A DNA stretch of 64,000 nt from Gigantopelta aegis. Lineage: Eukaryota; Mollusca; Gastropoda; Neomphalida; Peltospiridae. The notes below the pieces were generated by a model that saw nothing but the letters and a program-made list of their open reading frames with translations, was not told where the DNA came from and searched no databases. Both the position numbers and the translations under genes were made by a program. The stretch lies in the NCBI RefSeq assembly GCF_016097555.1, contig NC_054701.1, positions 66,833,598 to 66,897,597 of the forward strand. The letters run 5' to 3'. Shown piece by piece: positions 46,101 through 56,536 of this stretch. Within the stretch, counting starts at the first letter, position 1; each line of letters starts with the position of its first letter.

Positions 46101-49100
46101 AAAAAAAGAAAGTAATTTCGACATAAACTTTTGAACGAAGATCTAAAAGTTTAAAGTCCGATCTATATGTCCACGTGAGTGGCTTCGTTAAGGCCGTTAG
46201 GGTGCACAGCTTGTAGGGACGAGATGGGTTGCATCCCGTCAAGAAAACCCCTAGATTGACAGTCAAATAGACGTTGAAGGTGTAGTGCTGTGCTGAAATA
46301 CAGATCTTGAGAAGCCGGATCCGTCTGAACAAGAGAGAGAATCAGACTAGGGTATAGTCCAGTCGTCATGGGTTGGTATAGTGGTGCGGACGGGCCCGAC
46401 TCCGGAGAATACGAGATGGTATCACAATAAAACAAAGTAAAGTCTAGAAAAGAATAGTAGGGGCCGACCCCGCTTCCTATTTCTTCTTAGAGTGGGGCGG
46501 TCAATCTTCCAGTGCTGCTAGGACAGGCTCGGACATGTAGAGACTAAACGCGAACGACCGTGGCGTTCTGCAGAATGGCCGTCATACGAGTCACGAAAAA
46601 AACAAGTCAACATAGTCAGACGGAGAAATGACGTGGAGGCAAGGAATCTCGCTAAAAAAGAATCCAGCCTATTGGTGCAGACTGTCGAAACGAGAAGCGT
46701 TCCAGCGTTCAATCAGTTCCAATGGCCGCATACATCACAGTAGAAAACTTCACTTCGCTGACAAAAACAACTAAGTGAAGGATCCCCAAGTCGAGCCGCG
46801 AAAGCACGTGCAGTGTGCACAAGCGAAACAAACACGTCTTACCGCGTCGAGCTCCAGACTGGGAATGTTTCAGTGTGAAAAACAAAAAATGTGCATCGGA
46901 CATGGGTGCTGTAAATTATAACAGGATACCGAAACATAAAGAAGGGCTCAGAAACCATAAATGGGGCTGCCAAACTTCAAAAGGGGCGGCATAACACGAA
47001 AGTTAGAAAAGAAGAAGGAAAAGTCTTATTTAACACGAAATTAGGAGGCAAAATGCAGTGAGAACGTATATTATACAACAACACATGGTACTCACATGAC
47101 TAAATATAGTTCCATCGCGTGGTAACTCCAGCCAGGACCCAAACATCCATGTTAAATACTGGCAGATAACGTTCATACACGTTTATACATTTTGCCATCG
47201 GTCAGGAGCTTTACCGACGGCAGTACTTTTTATCCGACGGCACAAAAGTGCCATCGGTGACGCCCCCAACCGACGGCAGTTTATATGTCACCGACGGCAA
47301 TTGACGTCGTTGCCGCCATTAAGTTCGAGCCCTGCTGTTGAACATACAGTTGTTATTGTTTTGTTTTTAGTCATTTTTATTGTTTGAATTTGCGATTTAC
47401 TGATTAAAAAAAATTTAACTTTCAAATTTCACTTCTGACCCCAATCATCCTTCAAGATCTTTGTGGTCTTAAAACCTAATGTAATACTGAACTACCGGTT
47501 GTAATGTTTGCCCAATTAATTCACTATTACCATATAACCATTCCCCACAGCTAATATACCTTACAATTTTGGCAATTGTAAATTCGTATTAGAGTTCCCC
47601 TACTTTTGTGAAGAGTATATTGGATATAGACACGTAAATAGAGTTTAAGTCAAGTCTATAGGACACTTTTTATGAGTTTATCAAATTTGAAAATTGAAGT
47701 TGAAGTTCAATGTTAGTATAGCTGTTTCAAGGGTGTATACAACCAAATCATATCTCACAGAGGACTAACCATTTGTTAAATATGTAGCTACTAGCTAATA
47801 CTACTATATGCAACAATTCCGTCGATATAAAGTTTGTTTTCTTTAGCAAAACCACTAGTGCACATGTATTTATTAATCGTCGACTATTGGATGTCAAAAA
47901 TTTGGTAATTTTGACATATAGTTTTAGAGAGGAAACCCGCTATATGTTTCCATTGGTAGACAGGGATTTTGTATGCACCATTCCACAGACAGGATAGCAC
48001 ATACCAAGGCCTTTGATATACCAGTCGTTGTGCACTGGCTAGAGCAAGAAATAACCGAATGGGCCCACCGTCGGTCAATCAACATACGCATCAAATATAT
48101 AAATACTACCCCCACCCCCTTGAAAACATTTCTTCATAATGGTAGTGACATTCAGGCGCGGATCTAGGGGAGGTGCTGTGGTGAGAACCCCCTTTCCCGG
48201 ACTTCAGACTATCATAAGAATCCGCTAAATGATGCATGTTAATTTATTCATTTCAACGTATTTTCGTGCTTATATCCAATTAAGGTTCAAGCATGCTGTC
48301 TTGGGCACACGCCTCAGCTATCTGAGCTGGCTGTCCATGACAGTGGGTTAGTTGTTAATTGTTAGTGGTTAGTGAGAGAGAAGAGGGTGTAGCAATCTGA
48401 TTAAAATTAGCTCTACTTGGTCTACCAGTAGATCTAACAGCATTGCGTGGACTCCCATGTTCAGGTGACATTTCATCTATAAATAACAATTTAAATATCG
48501 ACCAATTACACTTCGCCTTTTATAGCGTTATTCGGGAGCATACACATTCTAAAATTATCGGGCGAGACTATTTATGCAATAGGCGAACTTGTTGGTCTAT
48601 TTCAACATTAAAAAAACAGGGGGAAAAGTGTAGTAATAAACCCTGGATTGTATATTAGTATAAACAGATTTTATGGCTATACCACCACGGGTTCCCTTTC
48701 GTCTTGAAACTAATTTTATATTGAAATTAGTTTCCGGCATACTTCGTAATTCACCCGAATCATTTCGTATACTATCGGCATAATCCCGAATGTTTTCAAA
48801 TTCTTTTCAAATCACTGGCATGATTTTGCAAGTAAGGTTTTGATTGGTCGAATGAAAGGTCAACTAGACATGAACTCCAACTGGCTGCTGTTAGATCCAC
48901 ATGTAATAGTGGAGCTAATTTTAATTAGATTGAGGGTGTAGTGGCCCTACACCTAACCATTGAGTCGTTAAAACTCGCTCTGGGTGGGAGTCGGTACCGG
49001 GCTGCGAACCCTGTACCTACCAGCCTTATTTCCGATGGCTTAACCACGACGCCACCGGGGCCGGTAATGAGTGTTAGTGTACTTACGAATACCGTAACTG

Positions 49101-50721
49101 CTCTTTTTAGACATTATACCCCTCCCTAAAAAAATCACACAGCCGCTCCTGTAACCCCACACATTTCAAGTAGTATAGTACAGTTCTGAATATAGATGAT
49201 ATATAGAGGATATTTCATGTTTATTGTCAAATATAATTTATATCTCATCGAGTGAAGTTTGCAATCATATCTCACGAGTCGCGCTTGCGCGACGAGTGTG
49301 ATATGATTGCAAACTTCACGAGATGAGATATAAATCATATTTGACAATAAACATGAAATGTTCTATTTATTATATAACTTTTGACAATTTACTTTTATTT
49401 TTAAAATTCCAGTAGCAAAATAGTTCCGGCTTTCTTACAGTGAAGATAACACTTTCTACAGTGATGACAACATATTTTAGAGTGAAATAGTGAAATTTTC
49501 ACTGAGTGAATGATAACACTTTTATTTCACTGATATTTTAAGATATTTCACTAAATGTTCTATAATAAAACACTTTATAACCAACTGATGTATTTAATAC
49601 TCTATGTAAAGCTAAAGGCACTCTGAAGTTTTGAGGAGTTCAGATATTAATAATAAGGTTTTAAAACCCCATTAGTTTTAATGGAGCAAAGTTATAAAAT
49701 AAATCATGACTTTTGCTCAGAGAATTAAAAAAAATAAAAAAAATAAAAATTCTTTTTTATAAATGTCACACAGCACACAAGTTTATATAATCACCTATTG
49801 TATCTTTTTTCTTCTTCTTCTATTTTCTAGATTTGGAATACAACATTAATGACGATGATATTTCTGTCGGCGCTGACCCTGGTCATATCCACGATACCGT
49901 CGTTACGGAAGAGACTGGTATTCCCCCAGCCGTACAACGACGAGGTGGAGCGGTACCTTCAGAACAGCACCCGTCTAAAGTACGATCTTCATGTTTACTA
50001 TTACGTCGTGGACTGGCTGTATGCGTTCGACCACGTCTTGCTGTTCATTTTCACGCTTGAGGTCTCCGTGCGCATTATGGTCTCCTTCAACAAGCGCAGG
50101 TTCTTCTCCAGCTTCATCAACTGGGTGGACATGATCACGTCGTACGGGGGCTGGCTGGTCTTTGCGCTAGAGACGGCCTACAAGTACGGGATGATCAAGA
50201 AGACGGAGGAGTTGTTCTGGATGTACTTCGGCTTCAGGTGCGTCATGATGACGCGTCTGCTGAGGTGCATACGTCTCCAGGAGCGCTACACGAGCCTCAA
50301 GATCCTGCTGATCACCATCAGGAAGAGCTCCAAGGAACTGCTGCTTCTCGTCCTCTGCTTCATCATCCTGGCCATGCTGTTCGGAACCGTCGAGTACTAC
50401 TGCGAGTTCGACAACAACAGGTTCGAGACCATCCCCATCTCGATATGGTGGTCGATCGTCACCATGACGACTGTCGGCTACGGCGACTATTACCCGGAGT
50501 CGCTGTGCGGGTACTTCGTGGGGACGATGTGCGCCATGTGTGGGATCCTCTTCCTCTCCATGCCTGTCGCTCTGATAGGGGCCACTTTCAACGACTATTA
50601 CACTCGCAACCAGGAGAGAGAGCTCCACAGAAAGGAAGGACTTGACGGATCGCTGATGAAAATCTCTCCTAAGCTATTAAAGAGCAAACACCAGTGTTTT
50701 GAGAAAAAGACTCGACACTAA
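39633..50721 (+). CDS. Shaw/Kv3-like voltage-gated potassium channel subunit, two coding exons (482 residues)
   Basis: Exons 39633-40190 and 49831-50721 join in phase 0 (SSTAAK-IWNTT). Residues 42-150 form a T1/BTB tetramerisation domain with the non-Shaker zinc site H106-x5-C112-x20-C133-C134 and the CCW typical of Shaw-type channels. Then come S1 (about 190-208), S2 (250-268; D250, F257, E263), S3 with D286, S4 (320-338), S5 (353-374), a pore with TMTTVGYGDYYP (397-408) and S6 (411-437). S4 charges are R322, R328, R331 and R334, but the second position is M325. The S6 Pro-x-Pro hinge reads P431-V-A-L. The C-terminus is short (45 residues). The product should be a plasma-membrane subunit conducting K+ or modifying other Kv subunits. 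A second start at 39699 (MSNRTSS) would give 460 residues. Confidence 0.9.
40359..40421 (+). other. Exon-like cassette 2 in Kv intron 1
   Basis: 63 nt, preceded by AG and followed by GTAGGT. It encodes a 21-residue variant of the exon-1 end (TSWRFRLYV, then FEEKPNSL, TAAK). If spliced in, it would lengthen the T1-S1 linker by 21 residues in frame. No evidence of use is visible here. Confidence 0.6.
40565..40627 (+). other. Exon-like cassette 3 in Kv intron 1
   Basis: 63 nt, AG before, perfect GTAAGT after. It encodes TSWRFRLYV, SLEKSNSS, TAAK in phase 0. Confidence 0.6.
40906..41330 (-). repeat. Antisense LINE 3' fragment
   Basis: The minus strand reads C-x-TDIEDEYHYI-like near 41000-41030, the same conserved region as CNVIEDEYHH in the LINE at 10272-11235. 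Strongly decayed. Confidence 0.45.
41419..41706 (-). repeat. SINE, head-1/tail-a, 12-bp duplication
   Basis: Antisense copy flanked by TTCCAGACTGAA (41407-41418, 41707-41718). It ends within the head. Confidence 0.9.
41770..42091 (-). repeat. SINE, head-1/tail-b, full length, 13-bp duplication
   Basis: Flanked by TAATTCAAAGAAG (41757-41769, 42092-42104). The complete antisense copy ends in the complement of the A box, CTGGGCTACGTCCCGCCC. Confidence 0.92.
42476..43506 (+). mobile_element. LINE 3' end whose tail matches the SINE tail-a
   Basis: Plus-strand reading gives decayed RT C-terminal sequence (INADKTKIVLFRNGG near 42505, then FNYLGLTLHFNGKF) and an open 98-codon end at 43120-43416 with IEDEYHFILKCPLY. 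The 3' end, AATGATTAATAAATAAAATT then AATGTGCGTAAGTGGGGTCG, aligns with the SINE tail-a (ATGATTAATAAATCAATGTG, then CTCTAGTGGTGTCG). It begins inside the Kv array. Confidence 0.75.
43684..43934 (+). repeat. SINE, head-1/tail-a, internally shortened
   Basis: Complete head (A-box TATCCCAGTGGTAAAAG, B-box GTGATCGATCCC) and tail. The segment between core and tail is deleted. Flanked by ATTGAGGCCAA / ATTAAGGCCAA. Confidence 0.9.
45683..46867. mobile_element. 1.1-kb dispersed repeat of unknown class, copy B
   Basis: The hairpin module (45688-45772) is followed by sequence matching copy A from about 45950 on. The minus-strand frame at 46435-46163 is related to, but partly in a different frame from, those of copies A and C. 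Confidence 0.65.
45688..45772. repeat. Two-hairpin module, copy 4
   Basis: Stem 1 ACATGCTC (45692-45699) with GAGCATGT (45718-45725), 8 of 8 pairs. Stem 2 GTCCCGGG (45728-45735) with CCCGGGAC (45764-45771), 8 of 8 pairs. Confidence 0.65.
47829..48082 (-). repeat. SINE, tail-a, antisense
   Basis: Tail GTTTGTTTTCTTTAGCAAAA, core and part of the head. The orthologous copy in the inverted duplicate is at 60829-60947. Confidence 0.8.
48249..49065 (-). repeat. SINE-C, antisense, split by a Mutator-like MITE
   Basis: The tail half (48249-48392) and head half (48933-49065) form one SINE-C interrupted by the element at 48393-48932. The head carries the complements of GGTTCGCAGCCC and GGTGGCGTCGTGG. 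Confidence 0.85.
48393..48932. mobile_element. Mutator-like MITE, 540 bp, 9-bp duplication
   Basis: Ends CAATCTGATTAAAATTAGCT and the complement of CAATCTAATTAAAATTAGCT. A perfect 9-bp duplication AGGGTGTAG (48384-48392, 48933-48941) fits the Mutator-like superfamily. Non-coding. Confidence 0.75.
49205..49365. repeat. Long near-perfect palindrome
   Basis: About 70 bp on each side pair around a short centre near GAGTCGCGCTTGCGCGACG. Arms include TTGTCAAATATAATTTATATC / GATATAAATCATATTTGACAA and GTGAAGTTTGCAATCATATC / its complement. The right arm continues into the family also found at 28170-28455. Confidence 0.85.
49366..49830. other. Kv intron 1 end
   Basis: Right half of the foldback family to about 49562, then AT-rich sequence and the polypyrimidine tract of the exon 2 acceptor. 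No other feature seen. Confidence 0.6.
49831..50721 (+). CDS. Kv channel gene, exon 2 (S1-S6, pore, stop)
   Basis: Acceptor TTCTATTTTCTAG at 49818-49830, then 296 codons to TAA. All six membrane segments and the pore are in one exon. Codon use is strongly GC-biased (many third-position C/G) compared with exon 1 and the surroundings. Confidence 0.95.
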   Translation: MWNTTLMTMIFLSALTLVISTIPSLRKRLVFPQPYNDEVERYLQNSTRLKYDLHVYYYVVDWLYAFDHVLLFIFTLEVSVRIMVSFNKRRFFSSFINWVDMITSYGGWLVFALETAYKYGMIKKTEELFWMYFGFRCVMMTRLLRCIRLQERYTSLKILLITIRKSSKELLLLVLCFIILAMLFGTVEYYCEFDNNRFETIPISIWWSIVTMTTVGYGDYYPESLCGYFVGTMCAMCGILFLSMPVALIGATFNDYYTRNQERELHRKEGLDGSLMKISPKLLKSKHQCFEKKTRH

Positions 50722-50934
50722 TTTAGGGCACTGTGAGAGAGGAGGAGGGGGTGGGGAAAAGAAGGACGGGAGGGGAGAGGGAGGAGAAGGAGGAATAGGG
50801 GTTTCTTTCCTTTTGCAGATCTGTTTACCATTCTTCTGTGCGGCATGCATTAAGATAGTGGATTATCACTGCCTATGTCACTGAGTCTACTTCTGTGTTA
50901 TTATACGTATATTGGTATATGTGCAGCTGTGCGA

Positions 50935-50940
50935 AATAAA
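50935..50940 (+). terminator. Polyadenylation signal of the Kv channel gene
   Basis: AATAAA about 215 bp after the stop codon, following a GA-rich 3' UTR and followed by a T-rich stretch. Confidence 0.6.
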
Positions 50941-51513
50941 TGGTGTATGACATGATTTCGTTTCATTATAATAACTCAGTGTGCTATTGTTAAGCACTAG
51001 TATGACGGCGTCTTTTTATACACAAATGGTACTACCAAATGGGCTATTTTTGATTTTGTAAGAAGGCTAACTTATTGTACAAAGTTTGTTTTTGCCAAGT
51101 TTATGCTTTATTTATTGTTTTGTTTGTTTGTTTGTTTGTTAGGGGTTTGTGTGTTTGTTTGCTTGTTTGTTTGTTTGTTTGGGTTTTGTGTGGTTTTTAT
51201 TGTTTCTTTGTTTGTTGTTTGTTTGTTGTTGTTTTTGTTGTATTTTTAATTTATTTTAATTTGCTTTGCTTTGTTTTGTTTTGCTTTTTGTTTTGTTTTT
51301 TGTTTTGTTTGGGTTTTTTAGGGGTGTGTGTGTGTGTTTTTGTTTTGTTTTTTTGTTGTTGCTATTTGTTATTTGTTTTGTTTTGTTTGTTTTATACCCT
51401 CCTCTTGTTCGTGTTTACTTTGTGTAATGCAATTTATATATCTTCCGCCTATTAAAGAAGGGTAAATATATCCTTTGTCTCCTTCACCACAAACGTCATA
51501 GAAATCCTGATTT

Positions 51514-51515
<2 letters not shown>

Positions 51516-51583
<68 letters not shown>

Positions 51584-51621
51584 TCACTCTCTCCCTTACT
51601 CCCTCTATCTCTCCCTCACTC

Positions 51622-51709
<88 letters not shown>

Positions 51710-51847
51710 TGTGCCTCTCTGTCTCTCTCGCTCTCTCTCTGTGTGTGTGTGTGTGTGTGTCTGTGTTTGTCTCTGTGTCTGTGTGTGTATGTGTGTGTGT
51801 CTGCGTGTGCGCGCGTGCGTCTGTGTGTGTATGTGTGTGTCTGTACG

Positions 51848-51878
<31 letters not shown>

Positions 51879-52091
51879 CTGTGTGTGTATGTGTGTGTGT
51901 TTGTGTGTGTGTGTGTCTGTATGTGTGTGTGTATGTGCGTGCGTGTGTGTGTCTGCGTGTGCGTGCGTGCGTGCGTGCGTGTGTGTGTCTGTATGTGTAT
52001 GTGTGTGTATGTGTGTGTCTGTATGTGTGTCTGTATGTGTATGTGTGTGTGTGTATGTGTGTGTTTGTATGTGTGTGTGTATATGTGTGTA

Positions 52092-52125
<34 letters not shown>

Positions 52126-52142
52126 CGTGTGCGCGTGTGTGT
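51516..52142. repeat. CT then GT microsatellite block
   Basis: About 180 bp of interrupted (CT)n followed by about 440 bp of (GT)n with TATG and GCGT variants. Long reading frames on both strands are artefacts. Confidence 0.97.
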
Positions 52143-52650
52143 CAAAACAACAGCCTCGCGAGCAGTAGTGTGGTGGTTTCCTATCGAGCGCTCGCCTCAG
52201 GTGCTTGGGTCGTGGAACTGAACATCCTCAGTGGACACATGTTTTGATTAGGTGTCTCCTCGACCCAGCCAGTGCCCCACAACTGGCATATCAGAGGGCC
52301 GTGGTATACGCTATCCTGCCTGTGTGAAAGTACATATAAATGATCGCTTGCAGCTTATGGAAAAATATACGGGTTTTCTCTAACACTATATGTCAGATTT
52401 ATCAAATGTTTGAGATTCAACAGCGGATTATTAATTAAAGTCTGATTTGTTTCACGACACCACTAGAGCACATTGATGAATTAAACTTCGGCTATTGGAT
52501 GTCAAACATTTATCTTAGAGAGGAAACTCGCTGCATTTTACCTAATGCAGCAAGGGATCTTTTATATGCACTTTCCCACAGACAGAAAATGCATATACCA
52601 CGGCCTTTGACCAGTTGTGGTGAACGGGTTGGAACGAGAAAAAAAAAAGG
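52143..52650. repeat. Head-3 SINE (+) with inverted tail-a SINE
   Basis: 52143-52441 has a third type of tRNA-like head (A-box-like AGTGTGGTGGTTTCC, B-box-like GGAACTGAACATC) joined to the common core. An antisense tail-a SINE (52442-52650) adjoins, so the two can fold together. Confidence 0.75.
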
Positions 52651-53040
52651 TCGAACCTGGTCAGTATCAGTTATCAATGGCACTGGTATATGTAACGTTG
52701 TATAGCATGACTGTCGATACTTACTGATTGGAAATCAACCAAATTGGTTTCTTCGCGTCATCGATTGGTGTTTTCTCTTGCTGTAGCTGTCAGTAACGAA
52801 CTTCCTTATAGATAACACAGTTTTAAAATACTCGTAGTGTTTACTTTGTGTAATGCAGTTTCTATAAATATTATCTTCCGTCTATTAAAGAAGAAGTGTA
52901 AATATATCCCTTGTCTCCTTCACTACAAACGTCATAGAAATCCTGATTTGATGTCTGTATATGCGTGTGTGTGGGTTTTTTGTGTGTGTGTGTGTGTCTC
53001 TGTGTGTGTGTGTGTGTGTCTGTATGTGTGTATGTGCCTG

Positions 53041-53290
<250 letters not shown>

Positions 53291-53292
<2 letters not shown>

Positions 53293-53645
53293 ACAACAGT
53301 CTCGCGACCAGTAGTGTGGTGGTTTTCTATCGAGGCAGTCTATACAGCACAGCGTTCGCCTCGTGTGCTTGGGTCATAGAATTGAACCTTCTCAGTGGAC
53401 ACATTTTCTGACTGGGTTTCTTCCCGATCCAGCCACTTCCCCACGACTGGCATATCAGAGGGCCGTGGTATACGCTATCCTGTCTGTGTGAAAGTGCATA
53501 TAAAAGATACCTTACTGTTAATGGAAAGATGTACGGGTTTCTCTAACACTTTGTGTCAGATTTATCGAATGTTTGACATCAATTATAGCCGATGATTAAT
53601 TAATCAATGTACACTGTTGGTGTCGTTAAACAAAATAAATGTTAA
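53291..53645 (+). repeat. Head-3 SINE, second copy
   Basis: Head with AGTGTGGTGGTTTTCTA and GAATTGAACC, core with GTGCATATAAAAGATACC, and a tail-a end AAACAAAATAAATG. It is the duplicate of 52143-52441 but keeps a fuller tail. Confidence 0.8.
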
Positions 53646-53659
53646 CTTTGTGGCTCAAT

Positions 53660-54155
53660 GGGTCAATAAGGTCAATACCCAGACTTCTCTCTCACTAACG
53701 ACTAATAAACTAACCATAAAACTATTCGGGGCAGGGTGCGAGACGTAGTTCAGTGGTACAGCGCTCGCCTGATGCGGGATCGATCTAGGATCGATTCCCG
53801 TCGGTGGGTCCATTGGGCTATTTCTTGTTCCAGCCAGTGCTCCACAACTGGTGGAACAAAGGCCATGGTATGTACTATTCTGTCTGTGGGATGGTGCATA
53901 TAAAAGATTTCTTGCTGCTAATCGAAAAGAGTAGCCCATGAAGTGGCGACAGCGGGTTTCCTCTCTTAATAACTGTGTGATCCTTAACCATATGTCCGAC
54001 GCCATATAACCGTAAATTAAATGTGTTTAGTGTGTCGTTAAATAAAACATTTCCTTTCCTATCAGAGACAGATAGTCCACATAGCGGAGATGTGTGCCCA
54101 TGACAGCGCGCTTGAATCTTTTAAATTGGATATAAGGAGCCACAAATTAAGTTTG
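53660..54155 (+). repeat. SINE-C interrupted by a tail-b SINE
   Basis: SINE-C pieces at 53660-53735 and 54059-54155 flank a head-1/tail-b SINE (53736-54058) that has A-box GTAGTTCAGTGGTAC and ends AAAACATTTCCTTTCC. Confidence 0.8.
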
Positions 54156-54517
54156 AAAAGGTCGAACCGGGTCAATATCGGTTATCAATGGCACTGGTAT
54201 ATGTAACGTTGTATAGCATGACTGTCGGTATTTACTGATTGGAAATCAACCAAATTGGTTTTTTCGCGTCATTCTCTTGCTTTAGCTGTCAATAACGAAC
54301 TTCTTTATAGATAACACAGTTTTAAAATACTCGCAGTGTCGGCGGAAATAGCAATAGAGGAAACCCGCAGTGTTGTTCGATTTGACGTTTCCTGTCAATT
54401 CCCGACCAGAAATAAGCGATTAACAGATCGTTAGGTTCGATAATTAAGCCACTTATATTCACGGGGGATGTCAGATAGTGCAGGGACATGTTTTAAATCG
54501 ATCACAGAACTGAGATT

Positions 54518-55552
54518 TTTAAGATTTGAAGATCACTGATAAATACAGACGGACAGACGACTGGGTGGATGGATGGATATTAGAATGGATATTGTGGATT
54601 ACTGATATTTTGTAGCCAGTGACCTTAAAGTCTTGATGCTGAACAGTAAAATCAGAAAGAAAATAGCTACACCTGCTCTAAAGCCATCCAATATTTAATT
54701 TAATTAAATTTAAATTTAAAAAGAAAAAGAATAAAACAAGAAACTGCCCCCCCCAAAAAAAAAAAAACACAAAAAAACAACAACAACAAACAACAACAAA
54801 CAAATAAACAAATTTAAAAAATCACACCCAAACAAACAACACCCAAACAAATAAACAAAAAAACAAAACAAAACAGAAACAACAAAACCAAAACAGTGGC
54901 GGGGGTGGAACAAACTAGCTATTGTCAGGTTTACTTATACAATGTATAAAACAAGTTTTGTTTATGTTTAACGACACCACTAGAGTACATTGATTTTTAA
55001 TCATCGGTTATTGGATGTCAAACATTTGTCTTAGAGAGAAAACCCGCTACGTTTTTCCATTAGTAGCAAGGGATCTTTTATATGCACCAACCCACAGACA
55101 GAATGGCACATATCACGGCATTTCATATACCAGTCTTGATGCACTGGATAGAACGAGAAATATCCCAATCGTCCCACCGACGGGGATCGATCCTAGACCC
55201 ATCGTGCATCCAGCGAACGCTTTACCACTGGGCTACGTCCCGCCCTTTCAAGATTTGAAGATCACTGACAGACACACGGACAGGCAGACGGCCGGACCGA
55301 TAGATGGTTGTAATGGATTACTGATATTTTGTAGCCAGTGGCCTCAAAATGTTGAAGCTGAAACAGCCAAATAATTGTTAAAAACTGCACCTGAGCTTTG
55401 TTTTACGTTTTAAGGTGAACTTAGCACTAAAATTGCTTCGTAAAACGGGCCTTGGTCTGAAGCCAAGGAATATTTCTGAATTTTATTTTTAAAAAATATA
55501 TAATTGTGGGTTTTTTTGTGTTTTTTTTAAATGGGGGTGGAACAAACTAGAT
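54518..55552. repeat. Second tandem duplication (GATTTGAAGATCACTGA units) with a SINE at the junction
   Basis: 54518-54920 and 55247-55552 share GATTTGAAGATCACTGA, TTACTGATATTTTGTAGCC and GGGGGTGGAACAAACTAG in the same order. A tail-a SINE (54951-55246, antisense, full head) sits between them. Confidence 0.65.
54951..55246 (-). repeat. SINE, head-1/tail-a, antisense, full length
   Basis: Runs from GTTTATGTTTAACGACACC to the complement of the A box, CCACTGGGCTACGTCCCGCC. Confidence 0.88.
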
Positions 55553-56023
55553 ATTGCACATTTTTACTTGTATGGGCAGAAACATCTTTAAAGACATGCG
55601 GTATGCTAGACCTATATATCTCTGGAGTTACTTTCACGATTATCAATAATGACGGTTGTTTTGAAGATCAGGAAGAAGATAGAGATGTATACTATTGGAT
55701 TTATGTCAGTGACCCTACATCGTCTATCAGCCATCAGGGTAAACACCCACATTACCGGCCTCAATTCACAACAATGCTCAGATCTATTTTTGTTTTCAGT
55801 CGATGCATTTATTTATTTAGTAATCCTGACAAATAATGAAAAAATATATCATTACTATCCCATAAAAGCGGCCTTTTTTGTTTTTATTTTCTTGAAAGGT
55901 TTTTCTTTTGTTTTGTGTTATTCGCCTTGCGACCTTATGTGGGCCTGTTACTATCAAATGTCACTCGATCAATTTTTTGTCCTCTTTAAGGAAGCGGTAT
56001 ACTAATACAAATAGAGGAATTAA

Positions 56024-56534
56024 AGGGACATTCCCGAGTTTGTTGCATTGTAAAATGTTTCCGACTAATAAAATATTTATACGATTAAACTTACATGTTA
56101 AATATATCTTCTTGTTTAGAATATCAGTGTCTGTAGTATATTCAAAATATTTCTGGTCGTCTTAATATTTGTAAGAAGCCCAAACTGGATTGTGTCTTCA
56201 AATAATTTCGTACGTTCGAAAAAAATCATATTTTAGGAAATAAACTGAAATTTAACCTAGTACAAATATTAGAACGATCAGAATCACGTTTAATATACAG
56301 CTTGATGGGCGGTCGGTCTTCGGTCGATCGGGCTATTTTTGTGTATCAAAGGCCGTGGTACATGCTATCCTGTCTATGAAGTGGTGCATATAAAAGATCC
56401 CTTGCTACTAATGGAAAAAACACGAAGCGGGTTTCACCTCTAAGATTATATGTCAAAATTAAGCATTCCACAGCCAGTGATTAATAAAGCAAAAATGCTT
56501 TGGTGGTGTCGTTAAACCAAACAAACGTTAATTT
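56024..56534. repeat. Kolobok-like MITE (5' part) cut by a SINE
   Basis: TTAA at 56020-56023, then AGGGACATTCCCGAGTTTG and the MITE body to about 56300. A sense tail-a SINE (56301-56534) replaces the rest of the MITE. Confidence 0.7.
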
Positions 56535-56536
56535 TT

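Larger units (their letters stand above)
44290..47334. mobile_element. hAT-like element with GCCGTCGG subterminal repeats, carrying repeat copy B
   Basis: Termini CAGGGCTCGAACTTAA and its exact complement. CTGTTG is repeated at both flanks. Ten or more copies of GCC(G/A)TCGG in both orientations lie in the terminal 150-170 bp. No transposase frame was seen, so it is non-autonomous or gutted. It contains copy B of the 1.1-kb repeat. Confidence 0.75.
44042..47617. mobile_element. Mariner-like MITE split by a 3-kb hAT-like insertion
   Basis: Outer ends TACTCTTCAAAAAAAGTAGG and the complement of TACTCTTCACAAAAGTAGG, with TA at both flanks. Its halves (44042-44289 and 47335-47617) together match the intact copy at 28461-28992. 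Confidence 0.75.

Noticed and set aside
51369-52247. Long Thr/His, Ser/Leu and Val/Cys-rich reading frames on both strands
   Set aside because: They lie entirely in (CT)n and (GT)n microsatellites; the same artefact recurs at 52837-53411.
55531-56005. Overlapping frames of 101 and 118 codons
   Set aside because: No recognisable domain, and the DNA belongs partly to a tandem duplicate and AT-rich flank. Codon use looks random.
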